From the NCBI GenBank assembly GCA_018136815.1, contig CM030939.1:1744808-1808807 (forward strand): DNA of 64,000 bases, given 5' to 3'. A program made the translations under genes and the position numbers. Below are positions 57,534 through 64,000 of the stretch, piece by piece (position 1 is the stretch's first letter; each line of letters opens with the position of its first letter). The notes below the pieces were generated by a model that did no database searches, was not told where the DNA came from, and was given only the letters and a program-made list of their open reading frames with translations. Origin of the DNA: Isochrysis galbana (Eukaryota; Haptophyta; Isochrysidales; Isochrysidaceae).

Positions 57534-60183
57534 TCAGCTCTTTGCCAGCCCATTGCCCTTTGCAATCACGTTCAGCAAGCGCTGCCTCTGCCCGAGCTTC
57601 AGGCCGAGAGATGCAAGCTTGGCTCCAGCCTCGCTACCCATATGTGCCAGATCTTGCGCATCGGTGAGCCCAGCGCGCTCAAACGCGTCCCATAGCGCCG
57701 AGAGGCCAATCTCGTCCAGCACCTGATGCATTGAGGGCTTCTCCTCTGGCTTTTGCGGGGCGGACCCCAGGGGCGTTGTAGGCGGCGGCGCGGGTGAGGC
57801 GATGCTCTTCTGTAAAGCGCGCGGATCGACGGAACTGAACGTGTCAATATCACCCCATCCATCGTCCGCAGAAGCCCCGACGACGGATGCAGAATAGGCG
57901 GGCTCACCGCCGACGTTGTCGGCGGAGTCAATGCTTGCGACAAAGGGTGCGATGTACTCACGCGGCTGAGACGGCCGTTGCGGGTCCAAGGCGTCGCGTG
58001 GGATTGTTGTAAGTGATTCCGAGGGCGCCTCACTCGGCGGCATCCAAGCGGGAGGCGGGGGGGACACCTCTGTTTCGAGGGGCACATGCGGAGACCCTTC
58101 GAATGTAGCTGTGTCGGAGACGTCGTCGGTGGCGAAAGGACTCGATGCCAGCGTGTCAAATACCTCCTCAAAGGCCTCATAATCCATGTCTGGCGCCTCT
58201 TCCCAGACCTCGCGCTCGTCCTCCACAACAGTAGCCGCGGCTGCAGCCGGCACCGCGTCGGCCGTCCTCGCGGGGGGGCCTGTCGGTGCCTCTTCGCCGT
58301 CCTTCTGCCGATTGAGCTCGGCGTCCCTCTGCTCCGTGGACGCCTTCAGGAGCCGTTGCACTGTGTCAGTGCGCTGGTCGCGCTCGCGTCGCTCGCGGAT
58401 GCGCATCAGCTTCTGCTCCTCAATGCGATCGAGCTTCATCTGCCTGTGCTCGGCCTTCGTCTTGAACCACAGGTAGTCGTCGACCTCGCGCCGGCTGCTC
58501 GTGAGGGTAGGAAGGTGGAGGTGGAGGTGTGTGTGTGTGCACGCATGTACGCACGCCCAAGCGCGTGCGTGTGTGCATACGTGTGTGTGCACACGCGCGC
58601 GTGTAGAGAGCGCGGGGTACCGCCGAGACCGCCCGACGGGGTGGTGTGTTGCGTGTGTGGCGCAGCGTCGTACCGTCCATTGTCGCGCCGTACGTCGATG
58701 AGCCCAACCTCTATGACGAGGATGGTCCCGGGTGGGGCACGGCGCGCTGCGACAAAAGGCATCATCATGCGCTGCACCTGGATGTGAGGCGCGCGATGCG
58801 AAATGAGGACATGCAGTAGGCCACCGGCAGCGTGCTTGGAAAGCGCTGTACAAGGTTGTGCGCCGCCAGGGCTGGCAAGCCGTACCTCCTTGACGCCGAA
58901 GACGAACGTCGCCTCCTCGCACATGGCCATCGACGCTATAGCCTCGTCCCACGCCTTGCACACGAGCGGCCCACCATCGCCCATCATGTTGAGCATCGGC
59001 ATCGCGCCATTCGTGTAGAACTGCTTCCAGTTGGCCCAGCGCATCCGACAGTTGGTCTCCACGACCGCACCCTTCTCGATCGGTGGACGGCGCCAACGGC
59101 GAGGACGCAGCTTGACCTGTCGGCCAGAACATCGGGCGATGCCGAGGTGGGGTGCAAAGCCAAGCGGGTAGCACTTCGCACACGAGAGGTGTCGGAGCGC
59201 GCGGCCGCGCGTGTAACAGCTCACCCATCCGGCGCCTTCTCCCTTGCGCGCCTCGAGGTTGTTGGCCGCACGGATCGCGAAGCAGATGTGCTTGTGCCAC
59301 TGCCAGTGCACCTGCCAACGGGCGCGGGCGACGAGTCCTCGACATCTGGCAGGTAGAGTGCGCGTGCGTATTGTACCTCATGCGTGCTCCGACCGACGGC
59401 TGCACGCACCTTTTGGTGGAGCTTGCAGCAGTATGCGACAGCAAAGCAGCCCATGCAACGTCTCAGTGGATGAATGCCTCCGCCAAGGTCGCAGTGGGCG
59501 CATTGCGTGAGTGCAGGCGGTTCTTCTCGCACCACGATCTTGCTGCCCCCGATGTAGTGCGTGAGCGCCCGGCCATACCTGTCTCGGAGAGCATGAGAGG
59601 GGTCAGGCACTAAGGCGATATCAGATGCAGCGGCCACTCGCGAGGCGAGAGGCAAGAGATGGGAGAGAGTGCGCGCACGAACATTGGAGTGGGTGGGTGG
59701 GTCGAGCTTGGAAGCGTGCCAGAGTGATATGCAGTGGTGGAGCCACCCTTCCAGACCCGATACAGGGCGGGAGAGAGGCGGCGAGCTCGGCGGTTCCCAC
59801 CTGTCCCTCCTCTTCTCCTCCGCCTCTTTCTTCTTGTCCCACACCTTCCACGCGGTGCGCTCCCACTCCATCGCGCCCTTGACGTACTGATCGCGCCGCG
59901 GTGCCTCGGCCTCGCGCTTCAGGGCCAGCGCACGCTCGGCGCTCGCCAGCGCGTGCTGCCTCGCAGCCTCCGCTTCCTCATCGAACCGCAAAAACAAAAC
60001 TCCCGCCTGCCGCTCTCGCAGTCTCTGCTCTTTCCAGCGGGCGCGGAGCGGTTCGAGCGCGAGGGTGGGCGCGCCGCAGGTCCAGATCAGCCGCACTCGC
60101 CTCGCGCCCCACGCATCCTCGCGCGTCCACGCCAGCTGGGCCGCCAGAAGAGAGAAGTGACCCCCTTCGCCAAACGAGGCCAT
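57534..60183 (-). CDS. MYND zinc-finger protein with C-terminal SAM-like domain
   Basis: Exons 60183-59801, 59578-59410, 59311-58674 and 58494-57534 join in phase (2, 0, 2) to 716 residues. The introns are 222, 98 and 179 nt; the last contains a TG microsatellite. The zinc finger straddles exons 2 and 3: CAHC, RRCMGCFAVAYCCKLHQ, then WQWHKHIC, the full MYND ligand set. Before it lies a charged helical region (EEAEAARQHALASAERALALKREAE). After it a 150-residue segment of unknown fold includes PPGTILVIEVGLIDV. The last exon has a helical Arg/Glu region, an acidic disordered part and a SAM-like end (VLDEIGLSALWDAFERAGL ... GLKLGQRQRLLNVI). MYND and SAM domains both bind protein partners, so an adaptor role is inferred. 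Confidence 0.82.
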
Positions 60184-60249
60184 CAGCGAGAGCGAGAGGG
60201 GAAGAGCAAGGGAAGGGGGGGAGGGGCGTCTCTCGGTGTCTTTTAACCC

Positions 60250-60490
60250 TAGTTAGTATGTGTCAGAGTCGGAGTTTTCTTGTTGTCCCAGTGGCTCCAC
60301 TGTCCACTACTGCATATTTTACTCTGGCACGCTTCCGAGCTCGACCCACCCACCCACTCCAATGTTCGTGCGCGCACTCTCTCCCATCTCTTGCCCCTCG
60401 CCTCGCGAGTGGCCGCGGCATCTGTACAACACGCACGCGCACTCTACACTCTATACCTGCCAGATGTCGAGGACTCGTCGCCCGTTACCG
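60250..60490 (+). repeat. Inverted partial copy of the MYND gene's introns 1 and 2
   Basis: 60310-60425 equals, in reverse complement, part of intron 1 (about 59630-59735). It then jumps directly to sequence from intron 2 (about 59340-59385, GCGCACTCTAC ... TGCCAGATGTCGAGGACTCG). Exon 2, which lies between those parts in the gene, is missing. The first 40 bp (GTCGGAGTTTTCTTGTTGTC) belong to another dispersed repeat also found at 9.24 kb. Confidence 0.65.
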
Positions 60491-60979
60491 TTAACTGTTT
60501 ACTGCCGGAGCATGCAAATGGATGCTTCAAACGACATTTCGTCCCTGCTCGCCAACGCCTTGAGGGGTGCCCATGAGGTGCTGGGGGAGCCTCAGGGACA
60601 TCCTTCCCCACATTTCCCACCCATTTTCAACTTTTCAACACAATAGGTCGAGATTGTAGTATGGAATTATGGAGAAAATAGGCCCAGGGGCGAAGCAGCC
60701 ATTTGGATGCTTCAGTTTACCAAATAATCCACGTGTGCACGTTAGAAAGAGGTGTGAGAGGTTGAGGGGAGGGCGGCGCGGCGCAACGGAGTGGGACTGG
60801 GAGGGAGAGGAGGGGGGGGGGGGGGGAGGGGGGGGGGGAGGGGGGGGGATCGGAAAAAATTTGATCATCTCTTTCTTTGCGGAAAGCGTCGCTTATATCG
60901 TTGAACATGTCTTCCTCTCTTCTCTCACCTCAAAAAGCAAACATCGAAGCATCCATTTGCATGCTGCGCTCCCGTCAGT
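60491..60979. other. Intergenic with G-run
   Basis: Interrupted G-runs at 60811-60848. GCATCCAT-type words recur near 60700 and 60945. No gene seen. Confidence 0.4.
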
Positions 60980-61480
60980 AAAGAGTTAAACTGAAGATTC
61001 TGGGCTACACACCTACTAATTACGGGACTACCCTTCGCTACTGACACCGCCCTTATCTTCTCTCCCTCCACCTCTTCCCCTGCCCCCCTTCTTTACTTTT
61101 TCTTCGGTTTCCGGGGTCCGGCCTCGGTGCACTATACCTGATGATGATGAGGCCTGCTGGTTTGGAGTGTGTGTGGGATCCGGGCAGGCCTTTATTGATC
61201 TTTTGTTTTTGTCGTGCGTGCCCTCCTGTTCACGGGTTGATGTTTAGGTTCCGTCTAGTTCGTAGTGTCTCCAGTGATACCCTTGCTCGCTGCATCAGTG
61301 GCTCATTCGCCTCTGTTTATTCATTGCTCCTTGGTCGCCTCCTCGACAACGTGCGCGATCCTCAGCTTGGTGGCTAGCTCCACTAGCTCCTCGCTGGGTC
61401 TAAGCCCACCCTTGTCGTTTATGTTGAAAATGGGTCTCAAGTCGCGTATATCTATTCCTTTTTTGGGTTGTCTTCCCACA
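60980..61480 (-). mobile_element. LINE 3' part: ORF2 C-terminus and tail
   Basis: On the minus strand a frame ends at 61375-61321 with LRPIFNINDKGGLRPSEELV then a stop. It aligns with the end of ORF2 at 19233 (ISPLYTIDKDFNLGTSEDLL). The 3' untranslated tail continues to about 60980 and ends GTAGCCCAGAATCTTCAGTT. A diverged copy of the tail region lies at 62.13-62.38 kb in the same orientation. Confidence 0.6.
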
Positions 61481-62110
61481 ACTATCTTTAAAAAGATAGG
61501 GTCATGGAGCGCGCGTCGCTCCCCTCCTCCCCTGCCGTCACCCCCGCCGCGCTGGCCGAACGGGCCACGCCCAACGAAGCGCCGCAGAAGCGCGCGAGAG
61601 CTACACCCAAGGCTGACCAGGTGAGCACGAGCCACGGCCCGTGCCGCCACCAGCAAGCCCCGTACCAACACGGCCACCATGGCAACCATGGCCACACAAA
61701 CCAGCTCCTCCCTCCAGCCACAAGCGGCCAGCCCCGGAGTGAACCGGGGCGACAAAGGAACACCTCCCATAGGGAAAGCCTAAGGGCTGGGCCCCTACAC
61801 AGTCGCGGCACTGGCCTCATGCGCAAGCACGAGACACAGACCCGACCAGTCAACACAAAACCCAACAATGGGGGCCTGAGCAGCAAATGCTTCAAAGTAA
61901 GCATGGCGCAAAGGCCCCAGGCACTCAAGGGAAGGACAGAGACGGGGGGAAACCCTCTCGACGGTAATGGGACAAGAAGCCCCAAGCAACAGACACTCAA
62001 CAACCCGAAAGGGCACCACCGCCCTCGGTCGCGACGTCGCCACGGCGGCTCCGGAGAGCGAAAGATGCGGCCTCACGGCCTCACTCAGCCAACAGTCTTG
62101 GCGCTCACTA
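61481..62110 (+). mobile_element. Hairpin-start retroelement, 5' end (copy 7), inverted against its 3' part
   Basis: Hairpin CTATCTTTAAAAAGATAG at 61481-61498, 5 nt, ATG at 61504 opening MERASLPSSPAVTPA, with KRARATPKADQ followed by GTGAGC, a likely splice donor. It points away from the LINE 3' part at 60980-61480 and abuts it, as expected from twin-primed insertion. Confidence 0.6.
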
Positions 62111-62400
62111 GCGCACTTGGAGCTAACACCTACTACGGTCTAGGTTCACTACCTCTCTACCGACATCGCCCTGATCTCCCTTTCCCCCACCTCCATTCCT
62201 TCCCCCCTTCATTCATTCCTGTTTCTTCGGTTTCCGAGGTCCGGCCCAAGTGCGCTACCTTGTACATTGTGTCTGGTTCCTGGTTGCCAGAGTGTGTGGC
62301 TCGAGCAGGCCTTGTAGAGTTTGTGTTTGCATTTGCTGGAGGGTCTGTGGGTTCGGTGTTCCTTGTGCTCGGCATCTGTCTCTATGTACACCAGCTCAGC
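62111..62400 (-). repeat. Second LINE 3'-tail copy
   Basis: About 200 bp at 62131-62380 align with 61010-61260 (CACCTACTA, TCTTCGGTTTCCG, GTCCGGCC, GAGTGTGTG, GCAGGCCTT). The divergence is visible, so this is an older insertion of the same tail. Confidence 0.5.
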
Positions 62401-63272
62401 TACTGGTACCACTTCATATCTTAGGAGGCAAGAAACCCTGCAGCCTCAACAGTGTGGGGAAACGCTGCGTGTCCGTAGATGTCGATTCGCGGGCATGCGA
62501 CAGTTGATGTAAACATGAATGATGAACATGAGTGATAGGCAATAGGATTTCAAATGCGGTGCCGCATCTGCATGCTGAAGCTACATAATCTGACATTTCC
62601 TACCGCCATCAGACAGTAGATATCAATAAGAGGGGCGACAATGACAACGACCCCTCGCCCTCCTTATACAAGCCAACCTCGGCGTGTTTACGTAAAGCTC
62701 TTATGTTCGTGATTGATATGTGCTGTTTGTTCGAGCATTGACGTGCCCTTCTGCGGCGAGGAGTTCCATTTTAGGATGCAAAGGAGTCAGGAAGATGGCG
62801 AGGATGCTGCACAAACAAGAGGACATCAAGCCAACACTCAAGTCGCGTCGTGAAGAGGTGATCGCACTTTGGCCATTGTAGTGCGAACCGCGAAGCCAAA
62901 GCGGCCAACGGTCAAGAGTTCTCCGCAAGGCTTCATCGTCCAAGTACCGGCCCTTCCGCACAAGCCGTATCCATCAGGGCCCCGAACGGGGAAAGAGGGC
63001 GCTGGTCAGGCCTAGATAGGGCGCCCTCGCATGTCCGGTCCAATCACAACGACGGGCGATCATGAATGAGCTTTGGCAAAGGTACCCTTGCCGAAGATGC
63101 TCTCTAAGACCCGAGGGCGGCGCAAGCGGCTTGTCGGCAGGGCCGACGGCTCTTCTGGCACTGCTCGGGCGCGCCGAGCACTTGATGGGCCCCGCATAAG
63201 CTGCCCAGGGAGCCCATCGAGGCCCTGACCCGTATTGAGTCTCGACAGCACACGTTAGGCAGCCCAGTCTCA
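62401..63272. other. Intergenic, nothing certain
   Basis: No repeat recognised. A minus-strand frame (63251-63060) ends with FGKGTFAKAHS, superficially like a kinase glycine loop, but stops there with no further kinase motif. It may be transcribed 3' sequence of the RCC1 gene. Confidence 0.35.
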
Positions 63273-63989
63273 TCAGGCCGCAAGGCGCAACGCAGGGCGG
63301 TCGTCGGTGGCACTGTCCGCCATGCGTGCGGGGACGCCGTAGAACGTCTCCTTTCGACTAGGCACCCCTCCTGATGCCGGCGCCTGCAACCCGTATAGAA
63401 GGACAAGCGGCTCGGACTTGCCCCACGACCACAGCCGCCCGTCGTCGGTGAGCGCGAGGCAGTGCGACGACGTCCCCGCCGAGAGCGCGACGACGCGTTG
63501 GCTTGCAGGAGGAGGCGGAGAGGATGCGACGCAGCGCGTGTCAGAAGCCCGGTCCGCGCTCCGCCGTGGGCATGCGCCCACGCTGTGTGAGCCGCTACCT
63601 GGGTCGCCGGGCTCATCGGAGTCCTCCTCATCCTCCTCGCTCATTAAGGGCAAGTCGCTCCTCACGTCGTAATGCGCGGGGACTGTCGACACGTCGTCCG
63701 CATCCGGGGCGAATCGCACACGGGTTGGTCGGGTCACCATCTCCCCAGCCGCGCCGTGTTGCGGCGGTCCATCGCACTGACCTACACCGAGCCGGCCACA
63801 CGTGCTAAGACCCCAGGCCCACACCTCACCCTCGTAAGTAAGAGCGAGGGTGTGCGCGGTACCGGCGGCGATGAGGCGCACGTTCAAGTTGGACAGGTCA
63901 GTCACAAGTTGAGGGCGGTACGCCTGCGCAGGGAGGCTGTGTAGTTGAGGGCCCGAGGAAGGACAGGCGAGCCAGGGGCGTGAGGACAT
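63273..63989 (-). CDS. RCC1-repeat protein, possibly partial at the window edge
   Basis: 238 residues from an ATG at 63989; the frame is open to the edge, so the true start may lie outside. Two RCC1-type blades are visible: LIAAGTAHTLALTYEGEVWAWG followed by CGRLGVG, and VVALSAGTSSHCLALTDDGRLW followed by SWG. An acidic, Ser-rich insert separates them. RCC1 proteins normally have seven blades, so other exons are expected to the right of the window or downstream in another frame. The C-terminus after GGVPSRKETFYGV may be intron read-through. The partner is unknown. Confidence 0.7.
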   Translation of the reverse strand: MSSRPWLACPSSGPQLHSLPAQAYRPQLVTDLSNLNVRLIAAGTAHTLALTYEGEVWAWGLSTCGRLGVGQCDGPPQHGAAGEMVTRPTRVRFAPDADDVSTVPAHYDVRSDLPLMSEEDEEDSDEPGDPGSGSHSVGACPRRSADRASDTRCVASSPPPPASQRVVALSAGTSSHCLALTDDGRLWSWGKSEPLVLLYGLQAPASGGVPSRKETFYGVPARMADSATDDRPALRLAA

Positions 63990-64000
63990 CGCATGACGGC

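Noticed and set aside
60980..62380. LTR retrotransposon, because similar sequence lies at 61.01-61.26 and 62.13-62.38 kb
   Set aside because: The copies are clearly diverged, match LINE 3' tails and do not enclose gag-pol or show TG...CA ends.
63060..63251. FGKGTFAKA as a kinase glycine loop, suggesting an RCC1-kinase gene
   Set aside because: A stop follows at once and no catalytic-loop or DFG motif is present nearby.

Overview
The window is eukaryotic nuclear DNA, GC-rich and packed with (GA)n/(CT)n tracts. It has short GT-AG introns (70-570 nt), decayed non-LTR retrotransposons, and genes split into clean in-phase exons. A four-exon gene with a secretory/plastid-like leader, an RGS-LOV photoreceptor resembling the algal flagellar protein helmchrome, a GP63-type protease and a citrate-carrier-like protein together suggest a flagellated alga with a complex plastid (stramenopile or haptophyte). 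The lineage is my inference; the sequence alone does not fix it.

Layout. 0-1 kb: LINE debris. 1.36-2.28 kb (-): mitochondrial carrier. 2.3-5.1 kb: one weak hypothetical gene and two foldback elements. 5.4-6.8 kb (+): four-exon PDZ-like, probably plastid-targeted protein. 7.9-8.6 kb (+): Cys-repeat/coiled-coil protein. 9.8-12.5 kb (+): class 3 (DAG-type) lipase. 13.1-14.4 kb: internally deleted LINE. 15.1-16.6 kb (+): coiled-coil protein. 16.8-20.1 kb: nest of LINE pieces and two SINE-like insertions with 16-bp target duplications. 21.2-23.9 kb (-): GP63-like metallopeptidase fused to a tetraspanin-like membrane module. 24.3-28.4 kb: LINE reverse transcriptase remnant, GNAT fragment, another SINE copy. 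29.5-42.2 kb (-): 4030-residue protein with eight LOV domains alternating with RGS-like helical segments, plus a cyclic-nucleotide-binding domain. 42.2-44.4 kb: microsatellites and a palindrome cluster. 44.5-46.9 kb: retroelement ORF and SINE. 47.1-48.7 kb (-): TRM11-like tRNA methyltransferase. 49.8-55.1 kb (-): filamin-repeat protein with a tandem RRxS array. 56-57.3 kb: SINE. 57.5-60.2 kb (-): MYND/SAM protein. 61-62.4 kb: LINE with inverted 5' part. 63.3-64 kb (-): RCC1-repeat gene, possibly cut by the window edge.

The most notable content is the giant multi-LOV/RGS/CNB photoreceptor and the peptidase-tetraspanin fusion. A basophilic-kinase-site array in the neighbouring filamin-like protein would fit cyclic-nucleotide signalling to a cytoskeletal or flagellar scaffold, but that link is inference. 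Two dispersed repeat features also look undescribed: a retroelement family whose start codon sits 5-6 nt after a conserved hairpin, and foldback elements whose repeated word differs from locus to locus. Exon boundaries were set by eye from reading frame, GT/AG and phase; no alignments or searches were run.
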